From Kordiimonadaceae bacterium (GTDB lineage Bacteria > Pseudomonadota > Alphaproteobacteria > Sphingomonadales > Emcibacteraceae): a stretch of DNA of 7,481 nt. The notes beneath the pieces were generated by a model that worked only from the letters and a program-made list of their open reading frames with translations, made no database searches and was not told the DNA's origin. A program made the position numbers and the translations under genes. Positions 1 through 6,901 of this stretch are shown here, one piece after another (the first letter of the stretch is position 1; every line of letters begins with the position of its first letter). The stretch covers positions 1-7,481 of the forward strand of contig JABIPV010000388.1 in NCBI GenBank assembly GCA_018699075.1, in the 5' to 3' direction.

Positions 1-404
1 CCAGATGCATATATTTTTCCGTTTTCATCCTTGATCTTACCCTCTGAAACCGCAAGTCTGCGAGATTTATTAATAATTTGTCCTTCTGCGATCAACTCTT
101 TATGAAGTGGAATTGGGCGGATCATTTTAACATTCAAATTAATGGTCGTATATTTGACGCCCGGCTCTAACACAGATTGAACAGCGCAGCCGGTGACTGT
201 GTCTAATACCGTCGCACTAAAGCCGCCGTGAACACCCCCCATCGGATTCAAATGGCGCTCGTCTGCCGTGACCAAAAACCTTACCAACCCTTCTTCCGCA
301 TGGATCAGTTCCGATGGCATTGTATCAGCCATTGAAGCTTTAGGAATATCGCCCGTCATCATTGCCTTTAATAATTCTAGCCCTGTCTTTTCGTTTAATG
401 ACAT
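1..404 (-). CDS. PaaI-family hotdog thioesterase, 3' end cut off by the window
   Basis: The visible part is 134 codons plus two bases, reading from 404 leftwards off the window edge. It looks like a PaaI-type acyl-CoA thioesterase of the hotdog fold, which hydrolyses acyl- or aryl-CoA thioesters in the cytoplasm. The diagnostic stretch is NPMGGVHGG (residues 53-61), followed by an LDTVTG helix with Asp68 as the likely catalytic acid. Then comes TTINLNVKMIRPI (residues 87-99), the usual strand after the hot-dog helix. The family is normally about 140-160 residues, so only a short C-terminal piece is missing. ATG at 404 is preferred because GGAG lies six bases upstream; an in-frame ATG at 416 has no ribosome binding site. 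The gene begins only 27 bases beyond an intrinsic terminator, so it is probably transcribed separately from the upstream peptidase genes. The substrate cannot be told from sequence. The family call is firm. Confidence 0.88.
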   Translation of the reverse strand, partial: MSLNEKTGLELLKAMMTGDIPKASMADTMPSELIHAEEGLVRFLVTADERHLNPMGGVHGGFSATVLDTVTGCAVQSVLEPGVKYTTINLNVKMIRPIPLHKELIAEGQIINKSRRLAVSEGKIKDENGKIYAS

Positions 405-410
405 GAGTTT

Positions 411-414
411 CTCC
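411..414 (-). promoter_or_regulatory. Ribosome binding site that sets the thioesterase start
   Basis: Read on the minus strand this is GGAG, six bases before the ATG at 404. It lies inside the codons that would follow the alternative ATG at 416, which itself has no purine-rich stretch in front of it. This supports the shorter protein beginning MSLNEK. Confidence 0.6.
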
Positions 415-430
415 ATCAATTGAAGTCATA

Positions 431-459
431 AAAAGGCAGCTTACAATAAGCTGCCTTTT
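431..459 (-). terminator. Intrinsic terminator downstream of the M28 peptidase gene
   Basis: Positions 431-443 (AAAAGGCAGCTTA) are perfectly complementary to 447-459 (TAAGCTGCCTTTT), with a three-base loop at 444-446. On the minus strand the hairpin ends in a run of Ts, which fits a Rho-independent terminator about 20 bases after the M28 stop codon. The plus strand also has a T-rich tail (CTTTTTATTTTAAT), so the structure could stop transcription both ways. No plus-strand gene reaches it within the window. Confidence 0.92.
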
Positions 460-479
460 TATTTTAATGTAAATTTAAT

Positions 480-1892
480 TTATTTTTTATAATCAACATC
501 TACCGTTGCCGCCATATAAGCGAACATTGCATATATCGCCGCATTATGAGTAATGGCCGGCATATCTACTTTGTCCAAAGTATCATTTGGTGTGTGATGG
601 AAATCAAAATAATTAGTCGGTTCCATACCAAAATTAATCGCCGGCATCCCTGCATTTCCAAGCGCAGACATATCAGATTGACCTTTTGCAGAGTTGGTCA
701 TCAAAGTAGAGACACCATAAGGGGCAAACACTTTACCCATTTCCCTAACCACATTAAGGGAAGTAGAGCCAACGCCTGGCGCGAAATTAATTATTCTACC
801 AGTACCACTATCCCATTCTGCCCCAAGGATGGTATTATCGAAATCCTTATGGTCTTCTTTATGGGCGCGAACATATTCGTGAGCGCCGTATAAGCCTTCT
901 TCCTCCGCCGCAAAGAGCATTACCCGGATTGAACGTTTCGGTTTTTTCCCACCATCAATAATATGTTTAGCAGCAGACATCATGATAGAAACCCCGGTGC
1001 CATCATCAAGTGCCCCTGTTGCCAGGTCCCAACTATCTAAATGCGCGCCAATCATTACCGCCTTCTCAGGGTCATCCGTACCTGTAATTTCTCCTAACAC
1101 ATTATATGTCACTACCGGATCATGTGAATGAGATGTCATATTTAGTTCAACCGTTACAGGCTTGCCTGATTTAATTATTCTATCAAGATTATCTGCATCC
1201 GGATTTGAAATCGCACCCGCAGGAATTTGTTTAACACCTTCTGCATAATTCATACTTCCTGTATGTGGTGTACGGTTATCATCACTTCCGATTGATCGAA
1301 TAATAATGGCAGAGGCACCTGCTTTTGCGGCTGCAACAGAACCATTACGGCGGGCTTGTCCCGCATAACCATATCCTTTAGCACCCCTCACGCCCGTATT
1401 TTCCATACGGAACGATATATAAGCTATTTTTCCATCCAGACTACCGACAGGTGCTGCCACTAAATCTTTATATTCATCAAAATGCGCTATTTCTGCTGTA
1501 AGGCCGCCTTCTGGTGTCGCGATACTATTGCCAAGAGCAACAATGGCCATATTATGTTGATAAGGTGCCGTAACACGCGCACTTGCAGTGCCACGATGCC
1601 ATAGCGGGATGGTCACAGGTTCTTCCCAAACCCGATCAAAGCCCATGGCTGTCATTTTTGCCAGTGCCCAATCACGTCCTTTTTTATCATTAGCTGTTCC
1701 CGCCAAACGATGTCCCACTTCTGTTGTTAAGGACGTAATCACGTCTTCGGTAAGGCTAGAGGCCAAAGCACGTTTTCCCAATGCATCCGCATGATCCATT
1801 ATATCTTGTGTAAGTGCGCTATCCTGCGCCACACTTGGCCCCGCTGCAAATCCAAGCGCACAGCCAAGGGCAATCATCGCAATTTTCTTCAT
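480..1892 (-). CDS. Secreted M28 zinc metallopeptidase, carboxypeptidase Q-like
   Basis: This 470-residue protein is a zinc-dependent exopeptidase of family M28, likely acting in the periplasm or outside the cell on dipeptides or short peptides. Residues 1-22 are a typical Sec signal peptide (MKK, hydrophobic core, PSVA before Gln23). A PA-type insert spans roughly residues 130-245. The di-zinc catalytic domain follows: His284 and Asp286 in GAHLDSWD, bridging Asp296 in GALDDGTG, catalytic Glu330 and ligand Glu331 in AAEEEGLYG, Asp361 in EWDSG, and His433 in FHHTPNDT. All ligands are present, so it should be active. The length, the PA insert and the FHH..xDT ending resemble carboxypeptidase Q (plasma glutamate carboxypeptidase, about 470 residues) more than short bacterial aminopeptidases. 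The start has a good GGGAGAG site six bases upstream. The gene lies 77 bases downstream of the oligopeptidase gene on the same strand and ends at a strong terminator. Whether it acts as a carboxypeptidase, dipeptidase or aminopeptidase is inference. Confidence 0.93.
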   Translation of the reverse strand: MKKIAMIALGCALGFAAGPSVAQDSALTQDIMDHADALGKRALASSLTEDVITSLTTEVGHRLAGTANDKKGRDWALAKMTAMGFDRVWEEPVTIPLWHRGTASARVTAPYQHNMAIVALGNSIATPEGGLTAEIAHFDEYKDLVAAPVGSLDGKIAYISFRMENTGVRGAKGYGYAGQARRNGSVAAAKAGASAIIIRSIGSDDNRTPHTGSMNYAEGVKQIPAGAISNPDADNLDRIIKSGKPVTVELNMTSHSHDPVVTYNVLGEITGTDDPEKAVMIGAHLDSWDLATGALDDGTGVSIMMSAAKHIIDGGKKPKRSIRVMLFAAEEEGLYGAHEYVRAHKEDHKDFDNTILGAEWDSGTGRIINFAPGVGSTSLNVVREMGKVFAPYGVSTLMTNSAKGQSDMSALGNAGMPAINFGMEPTNYFDFHHTPNDTLDKVDMPAITHNAAIYAMFAYMAATVDVDYKK

Positions 1893-1936
1893 TAGTCTCT
1901 CCCTATTATATTTTCATTTTTTAAAAATTCATTATG

Positions 1937-1964
1937 ACAATAACAGCACATGATTAAATGTCAA
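1937..1964 (-). promoter_or_regulatory. Candidate sigma70 promoter for the M28 peptidase gene
   Basis: On the minus strand a perfect TTGACA (1959-1964) is followed after 16 bases by TATTGT (1937-1942), a four-of-six match to the -10 consensus. Transcription would start near 1930, giving a leader of about 40 bases that includes the ribosome binding site. The -35 box begins six bases after the oligopeptidase stop codon. Both hexamers overlap the arms of a short inverted repeat (TGACA at 1935-1939, TGTCA at 1959-1963). A second TATAAT at 1905-1910 lies too close to the start codon and has no -35 partner. The region is AT-rich, so chance matches are possible. Confidence 0.4.
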
Positions 1965-1969
1965 AACAC

Positions 1970-4132
1970 CTATTCCTTTATCCCTAGCAGATCAAAATAG
2001 AACGCATATTCGAGGGCGGTTTGTTTATAACGTTTAAAACGACCCGAGGCTCCGCCGTGACCTGCTTCCATATCGGTTTCAAACACTAGGCGGTTATCAT
2101 CGGTTTTATAATCACGTAATTTTGCCACCCATTTCATGGGTTCAAAATATTGAACCTGGCTATCATGTAGACCTGTTGTCACTAAAATATGAGGATAGTC
2201 TTTTTTCTCCAACTGATCATAAGGTGAATAGCTGAGCATATAATCATAATATTCTTTGATGTTCGGATTACCCCATTGATCATATTCATTGGTGGTGAGG
2301 GGAATTGATGTATCAAGCATTGTTGTCATAACATCAACGAAAGGAACATGCGCCCCTACCCCCAAATAAAGTTCTGGAGCCATATTTAATATACCGCCCA
2401 TAAGAAGACCACCTGCGCTTCCCCCCATGGCATAGACTTTTTCTTTATGGCCATACTTTTCAGCAACAAGCCCCTTGGTCACATCAATAAAATCGGTGAA
2501 ACTATTCATCTTATTAAAAAGCTTGCCGTCCTCATACCAGGGTCGTCCAAGCATTTGGCTACCGCGAATATGGGCAATGACATACACAACTCCACGATCA
2601 AGCAGACTTAACCTCGCGGCATTGAAACTTGGTTCTATTGTTATTCCATATGAGCCATAAGCATATTGAAAAATAGGGTTTGTGCTGTCCTTGTTAAATT
2701 TATCTTTATGATAAACAATCGATACGGGTACTTTGGCACCATCCCTAGCGTCTATAAAAATACGTTCACTTTGATAATTCGCAGGATCAAACCCACCGAG
2801 AATTTTATCCTGCTTTAAAGTTTTGCGCTTCCCAGACTTAAGATCAAATTCATAAACCGTGTTTGGTGTGGTAAGCGAGCTATAATTAAGACGTACATTA
2901 CGACTGCTTACTTCCGGATTATTTGATATGCTCACATTGAAAACCGGATCATCAAAACTTAAGAACGCTTCATTCTCACCTTTTAAATCAGTTATAGCGA
3001 TCCTGTTTTGACCATTTTCCTTTTCTTTAACCACCAAAGCATTTTCAAAGATTGTAAAATCTGAAATATATACTCCCGGTCGATGCGCCACGACATCCTG
3101 CCAATTGTTTTTATCGGTTGTCTGGTCTTGATGAACTTTCATAAGGCGAAAATTTTTCGCATCCCAATTAGTATAAATATAATAATATTCATCCAATTTT
3201 TCGACGATATATTCATGATCGTCTTCAAGTGCATGAAACAGCGCAAAAGCGCCTAGAGGATCATTGGCATCCAGTACTGAAACGCCTGATTTAGTGGTAC
3301 TTTCGTGATATATATATAGTACACTATGATCACGTGACTTACCGAGTGACATATAAAAACTATCATCATCTTCTTCGTAAACAAGCGTATCTTCTGACTG
3401 ATCCGTTCCTAGTTTATGACGGTAAACTCTGTTGCCTAGCAAAGTTTGTAGATCTTTTTTAATGTAAAAAAGATGTTGCCCATCATTGGCCCAGATGGCA
3501 TGACCTTCTGTACTTTCAATGGTATCATCAAGTATCTTACCGCTGATCAATTCTTTAATTTTCATGGTATAAATTCGGCGACTGACAATATCGGTGCCGT
3601 AAGCTGCCAGATCATTATTCGGGCTTATTGAATAACCACTAAGGTTAAAATAATCATGTTCAGATGCCATTTGATTAACATCGAATAATACTTCTTCTGT
3701 TTTCTCTGTTTCTTTACGCCGCACATGCACCGGATATTCATTTTCAGCGTCAAATTTCGATTGATACCAGTAACCACGCACAAATAACGGCACACTATTA
3801 TCATCTTTTTTTATGCGCCCTACAATTTCATCATAAAGATTTTTCTGAAAGTTTTCTGTATGGGCCATGACGCTTTTCAAGTATTTATTTTCTGCCTCTA
3901 GATGGGCAAGAACCTCTGTATCTTTGCGCTCATCATCACGCATCCAGTAGTAATCGTCTACTCTTTTATGGCCATGAATTTCCATTTCATACGGTACTTT
4001 TTTGGCAATTGGCGCCGACATTTTATTCATCATATCTGGTACTGTTTTCTCTATGTTTAAATATGTGTTTAAATAGCTGGCAATAGCGACAACAATCGCA
4101 ACACAGACTATTATTAAATGGGTAAGCTTCAT
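1970..4132 (-). CDS. Oligopeptidase B-like S9A serine peptidase with N-terminal membrane or signal segment
   Basis: This prolyl-oligopeptidase-family enzyme (720 residues from the ATG) should cleave short peptides after Arg or Lys. An OpB signature near the N-terminus (HGHKRVDDYYWMRDDER, from residue 53) leads into a beta-propeller to about residue 450, then the alpha/beta-hydrolase domain. The triad is Ser572 in GGSAGG, Asp657 in GLHDSQV and His692 in EAGHGG. Glu616 and Asp618 (NEYDQWGNP) match the two acidic residues that give enterobacterial OpB its basic specificity; the second is Asp rather than Glu. Unlike cytosolic E. coli OpB, it has a hydrophobic stretch at residues 5-20 after MKLTH. 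This suggests an uncleaved membrane anchor or a signal peptide, and so periplasmic action. ATG at 4132 is preferred: AGGGA lies eight bases upstream, whereas an in-frame TTG at 4198 would add 22 residues without any ribosome binding site. It is divergent from sdhC and codirectional with the M28 gene. The family call is firm; the location is inferred. Confidence 0.93.
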   Translation of the reverse strand: MKLTHLIIVCVAIVVAIASYLNTYLNIEKTVPDMMNKMSAPIAKKVPYEMEIHGHKRVDDYYWMRDDERKDTEVLAHLEAENKYLKSVMAHTENFQKNLYDEIVGRIKKDDNSVPLFVRGYWYQSKFDAENEYPVHVRRKETEKTEEVLFDVNQMASEHDYFNLSGYSISPNNDLAAYGTDIVSRRIYTMKIKELISGKILDDTIESTEGHAIWANDGQHLFYIKKDLQTLLGNRVYRHKLGTDQSEDTLVYEEDDDSFYMSLGKSRDHSVLYIYHESTTKSGVSVLDANDPLGAFALFHALEDDHEYIVEKLDEYYYIYTNWDAKNFRLMKVHQDQTTDKNNWQDVVAHRPGVYISDFTIFENALVVKEKENGQNRIAITDLKGENEAFLSFDDPVFNVSISNNPEVSSRNVRLNYSSLTTPNTVYEFDLKSGKRKTLKQDKILGGFDPANYQSERIFIDARDGAKVPVSIVYHKDKFNKDSTNPIFQYAYGSYGITIEPSFNAARLSLLDRGVVYVIAHIRGSQMLGRPWYEDGKLFNKMNSFTDFIDVTKGLVAEKYGHKEKVYAMGGSAGGLLMGGILNMAPELYLGVGAHVPFVDVMTTMLDTSIPLTTNEYDQWGNPNIKEYYDYMLSYSPYDQLEKKDYPHILVTTGLHDSQVQYFEPMKWVAKLRDYKTDDNRLVFETDMEAGHGGASGRFKRYKQTALEYAFYFDLLGIKE

Positions 4133-4140
4133 CTTATTTT

Positions 4141-4145
4141 TCCCT
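4141..4145 (-). promoter_or_regulatory. Ribosome binding site that sets the oligopeptidase start
   Basis: AGGGA on the minus strand lies eight bases before the ATG at 4132. The only in-frame alternative upstream, TTG at 4198, follows AT-rich sequence without purine-rich complementarity to 16S rRNA. This favours the 720-residue form, whose hydrophobic segment then sits at the N-terminus as expected for export. Confidence 0.65.
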
Positions 4146-4234
4146 GTAAGTTCATAAATATACACATAAATCTCCCACAAAAATAAAAAAATAAGCAATT
4201 ATTTATTAATAAAACAGGTAATATCTTGCTCTAT

Positions 4235-4268
4235 CGCCTTTTTGTGCTAAAAAAGATGTAAGAAGGCG
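4235..4268 (+). other. Imperfect hairpin upstream of sdhC
   Basis: CGCCTT (4235-4240) is complementary to AAGGCG (4263-4268). The stem can be extended inwards by a few A-T and G-T pairs around an A-rich loop. It is not followed by a run of Ts on either strand, so it is not an intrinsic terminator. It could be a leader structure of the sdh transcript or an operator-like inverted repeat, or it could be chance. It ends 44 bases before the sdhC start. Confidence 0.3.
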
Positions 4269-4312
4269 GGGAATAATCCTCCAAATCATTTATACTTTAA
4301 AGGGAGCAGCAG

Positions 4313-4699
4313 ATGTCAAATACGCAGCGGCCAACTTCGCCGCATCTGCAGGTTTATTCATGGAGCTTAGAAATGGCATTGTCCATTTTCCACCGCGCAA
4401 CAGGTGTTGCCCTTGGTGGCGGAGCTCTCCTTATGGCATGGTGGGTTGTTGCCATCGCTTCAGGACCAGAAGCATATGCAGATTTTAGCATGATCATGAG
4501 CAGCATTATAGGAAAAGCAGTGCTTTTTGCATTCACTTATTCTTTAATGCTTCATCTCTGTAATGGCATACGTCACCTTTTCTGGGATATGGGTAAAGGT
4601 TTTGACCTTAAAGATACTCATCGTTCTAGCAAAATTGTTATAATTTCATCTATCGTACTGACCCTCCTTTCCTGGATGGTTGGTTACGGCATAATATAG
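4313..4699 (+). CDS. sdhC: Succinate dehydrogenase cytochrome b556 subunit
   Basis: SdhC is one of the two membrane anchors of complex II. It helps bind heme b and ubiquinone and holds the SdhAB catalytic part to the inner membrane. The 128-residue length is normal. The family start RPTSPHLQVY (residues 6-15) is followed by SIFHRATG, where Ser24 and Arg28 correspond to quinone-site residues of E. coli SdhC. His81 in HLCNGIRHLFWD is the expected axial heme ligand. Three membrane helices are visible at about residues 30-50, 62-82 and 107-126. ATG at 4313 has AGGGAG six bases upstream. It is the first gene of the sdhCDAB operon, and its stop codon overlaps the ribosome binding site of sdhD, which suggests translational coupling. 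Nothing unusual is seen. Confidence 0.97.
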   Translation: MSNTQRPTSPHLQVYSWSLEMALSIFHRATGVALGGGALLMAWWVVAIASGPEAYADFSMIMSSIIGKAVLFAFTYSLMLHLCNGIRHLFWDMGKGFDLKDTHRSSKIVIISSIVLTLLSWMVGYGII

Positions 4700-4709
4700 G
4701 AGAGATGAA

Positions 4710-5084
4710 ATGAGTTTACGTTCCCCACTTGGAAAAGTTCGCGGCCTTGGTTCTGCACGCAATGGTACACACCATTGGTGGATGCAAAAAGTAACCGCCG
4801 TTGCCCTAATCCCACTGACGATTTGGTTTGTTGCGAGTATTGTGCAAATGACACAAGCCGACCATGCAATTGTCACTAATTGGTTAAGTTCACCGGTTGT
4901 TGCCACACTGATGTTGTTATTTATCATAACTGGTATTTATCATTTGAAACTAGGTCTTCAAGTTATCATCGAAGATTATATTCATTCAGAAGGTCAAAAA
5001 ATTGCTCTTCAAATGATTGTCACTTTTGGCTGTGTTGCCCTTGCTACACTGGCCATATTCTCCATTTTAAAAATTGCGCTGTAA
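4710..5084 (+). CDS. sdhD: Succinate dehydrogenase membrane anchor subunit
   Basis: SdhD is the second membrane anchor of complex II and supplies the other heme b ligand and part of the ubiquinone site. The 124-residue protein opens with the alphaproteobacterial signature SPLGKVRGLGSARNGTHHWW (residues 5-24). His78 in YHLKLGLQ is the expected heme ligand. Asp89-Tyr90 follow 11 and 12 residues later, the same spacing as His71 and Asp82-Tyr83 in E. coli; the tyrosine contacts ubiquinone there. Three membrane helices lie at about residues 29-50, 60-82 and 98-122. The ribosome binding site AGGAGAG (4698-4704) begins within the sdhC stop codon. An ATG at 4705 is out of frame. It lies 10 bases after sdhC and 12 before sdhA. 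Confidence 0.97.
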   Translation: MSLRSPLGKVRGLGSARNGTHHWWMQKVTAVALIPLTIWFVASIVQMTQADHAIVTNWLSSPVVATLMLLFIITGIYHLKLGLQVIIEDYIHSEGQKIALQMIVTFGCVALATLAIFSILKIAL

Positions 5085-5096
5085 GGTTTAATCATA

Positions 5097-6884
5097 ATGA
5101 GCAACTCATATGAAATAGAAGATCATGTCTATGATGCGATCGTTGTGGGGGCTGGCGGCGCCGGACTTCGCGCGGCCATGGGCATTGCGGAAAGTGGTTT
5201 AAAAACTGCGTGTATATCAAAAGTATTCCCAACCCGTTCACATACGGTTGCCGCACAAGGTGGCATCGCCGCCTCCCTTGGTAATATGGGACCGGATAAA
5301 TGGCAGTGGCATATGTATGACACTGTTAAAGGTTCCGACTGGTTAGGTGACCAAGATGCCATTGAATATATGGTGCGTGAAGCACCCAAAGCGGTTTATG
5401 AACTTGAACATTTTGGTGTGCCGTTCAGCCGAACAGAAGAAGGCCGCATCTATCAGCGTCCTTTTGGCGGCATGACAACAGAATTTGGTGAAGGTGCACC
5501 CGCGCAACGCACATGTGCTGCGGCTGACCGTACGGGTCACGCTATGCTTCATTCTCTTTATCAACAGTCATTAAAGTATGATACGGACTTTTACGTAGAA
5601 TATTTTGCCATTGATCTGATTATGGTGAACGGTGAATGTAAAGGCGTCATTGCCCTGGATATGAATACCGGTAAACTGCACCGCTTTCGTGCTCAATCCA
5701 CAACTCTCGCCACTGGCGGGTACGGTAGGGCTTATTTCTCCGCAACATCGGCACATACGTGTACCGGTGACGGTGGCGGTATGGTGCAACGTGCCGGCCT
5801 TCCGCTTCAGGATCTTGAATTTGTTCAATTCCATCCAACCGGAGTTTATGGCGCAGGCGTACTTATTACCGAAGGCGCGCGCGGTGAAGGTGGATATCTT
5901 GTCAATTCTGAAGGTGAGCGTTTCATGGAACGTTACGCACCGTCAGCAAAGGATCTCGCATCACGCGACGTGGTATCACAGTCAATGTCATTTGAAATCC
6001 GCGAAGGTCGAGGCGTTGGTGAACATAAGGATCATATTTATCTTCATCTTGATCATCTTGATTCCGAAGTCCTAGCAGAGCGATTACCGGGTATTTCAGA
6101 ATCCGCCAAAATTTTTGCCGGTGTTGATGTAAATAAAGAACCAATTCCCGTGCTTCCTACCGTTCATTATAATATGGGCGGAATTCCAACCAATTATCAT
6201 GGTGAAGTATTAAACCCAAGCGACAAAGATCCTGACCGTATCGTACCGGGCCTAATGGCGATTGGCGAAGCGGCCTGTGTATCGGTTCATGGTGCCAACA
6301 GATTAGGATCAAATTCACTTATTGACCTTGTCGTGTTTGGCAGAGCAGCAGCACAAAGAGTAAGTGACGTCGTAACTGCAGGCGCAGCCCATGTGGCATT
6401 GCCAAATGATCATTCAGATATGGCGCTAGGGCGGCTTGATAAATTTCGCCACGCGGATGGTGAGCTTTCAACTGCGCATATTCGCGATAAAATGCAGCGT
6501 ACCATGCAATCAAATTGTGCCGTGTTCAGAACAACGGAAGTATTAGAAGAAGGAAAAGGTAAAATTGATGATGTGGCAAAGCTTATGCCTGACATTAAAA
6601 CCTTTGACCGATCCCTTGTTTGGAACAGTGACCTCATCGAAGCTATGGAGCTTGATAATTTAATGGGTCAAGCGCAAGTCACCATGCATTGTGCGGCAAA
6701 TCGGACCGAAAGCCGCGGCGCCCACATGCATGAGGACTTCAAGGACAGAAATGATGACGATTGGATGAAACATACCATCGCTCATTTAAAAGACGGCAAA
6801 GTCGATATTACTTACCGCCCGGTTCACGATTATACGCTGACCGACGAAGTTGACTATATTAAACCAAAACCACGTGTTTATTAA
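5097..6884 (+). CDS. sdhA: Succinate dehydrogenase flavoprotein subunit
   Basis: SdhA oxidises succinate to fumarate and passes electrons through FAD to SdhB, linking the citric acid cycle to the respiratory chain at the inner face of the membrane. At 595 residues it has the usual length. The Rossmann dinucleotide motif is VVGAGGAG (residues 16-23). His49 in TRSHTVAAQGG is the covalent FAD attachment site (E. coli His45). Substrate-site residues are His246 (QFHPTG), Arg290 (ASRDVV, the proton-transfer arginine), His357 (HYNMGG) and Arg402 (NRLGSNSL), all at the spacing of the E. coli enzyme. The C-terminal domain ends in the family's YRPVHDYTL and a final PKPRVY. The start at 5097 has a modest TAAGG site ten bases upstream, overlapping the sdhD stop codon. 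All key residues are intact. Confidence 0.98.
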   Translation: MSNSYEIEDHVYDAIVVGAGGAGLRAAMGIAESGLKTACISKVFPTRSHTVAAQGGIAASLGNMGPDKWQWHMYDTVKGSDWLGDQDAIEYMVREAPKAVYELEHFGVPFSRTEEGRIYQRPFGGMTTEFGEGAPAQRTCAAADRTGHAMLHSLYQQSLKYDTDFYVEYFAIDLIMVNGECKGVIALDMNTGKLHRFRAQSTTLATGGYGRAYFSATSAHTCTGDGGGMVQRAGLPLQDLEFVQFHPTGVYGAGVLITEGARGEGGYLVNSEGERFMERYAPSAKDLASRDVVSQSMSFEIREGRGVGEHKDHIYLHLDHLDSEVLAERLPGISESAKIFAGVDVNKEPIPVLPTVHYNMGGIPTNYHGEVLNPSDKDPDRIVPGLMAIGEAACVSVHGANRLGSNSLIDLVVFGRAAAQRVSDVVTAGAAHVALPNDHSDMALGRLDKFRHADGELSTAHIRDKMQRTMQSNCAVFRTTEVLEEGKGKIDDVAKLMPDIKTFDRSLVWNSDLIEAMELDNLMGQAQVTMHCAANRTESRGAHMHEDFKDRNDDDWMKHTIAHLKDGKVDITYRPVHDYTLTDEVDYIKPKPRVY

Positions 6885-6901
6885 GGGAAGGGAGAAAAAC
6901 A

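Larger units (their letters stand above)
4133..4312. promoter_or_regulatory. Divergent control region between the oligopeptidase gene and sdhC
   Basis: These 180 bases separate two genes read in opposite directions and hold no credible coding sequence. The half near the peptidase gene is very AT-rich and contains TATATT (minus strand, 4157-4162), a possible -10 box without a clear -35. Positions 4202-4213 form a 12-base palindrome, TTTATTAATAAA, of little weight in such AT-rich DNA. On the sdh side, TATACT at 4291-4296 is the best -10 match but would start transcription almost in the ribosome binding site and has no -35 partner. TTGCTC (4226-4231) with TAAAAA (4248-4253) is another weak pair. 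No promoter can be assigned with confidence on either side. Confidence 0.5.

Noticed and set aside
546..893. Open frame of 115 codons on the plus strand
   Set aside because: It is antisense within the M28 gene, whose zinc motifs are intact. It has no ribosome binding site and no recognisable domain.
4090..4132. Lipoprotein signal at Cys9 of the oligopeptidase (LIIVC)
   Set aside because: The residue before the cysteine is Val instead of Gly, Ala or Ser, and the hydrophobic stretch continues past the cysteine, so it does not fit a lipobox.
4133..4198. TTG-initiated 22-residue extension of the oligopeptidase
   Set aside because: There is no ribosome binding site upstream of the TTG, while the ATG at 4132 has a good one. 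The added residues would place a second hydrophobic stretch in front of the signal or anchor segment.
4202..4213. Twelve-base palindrome TTTATTAATAAA as an operator
   Set aside because: It is all A and T in a very AT-rich spacer, so such a palindrome is easily expected by chance.
4646..4927. Minus-strand open frames across the sdhC-sdhD junction
   Set aside because: They are antisense to two clearly functional membrane subunits and have no supporting signals.
5689..6075. Open frame of 128 codons on the plus strand
   Set aside because: It is in another frame of sdhA over the substrate-binding region, which is fully conserved. The translation looks like nothing known.
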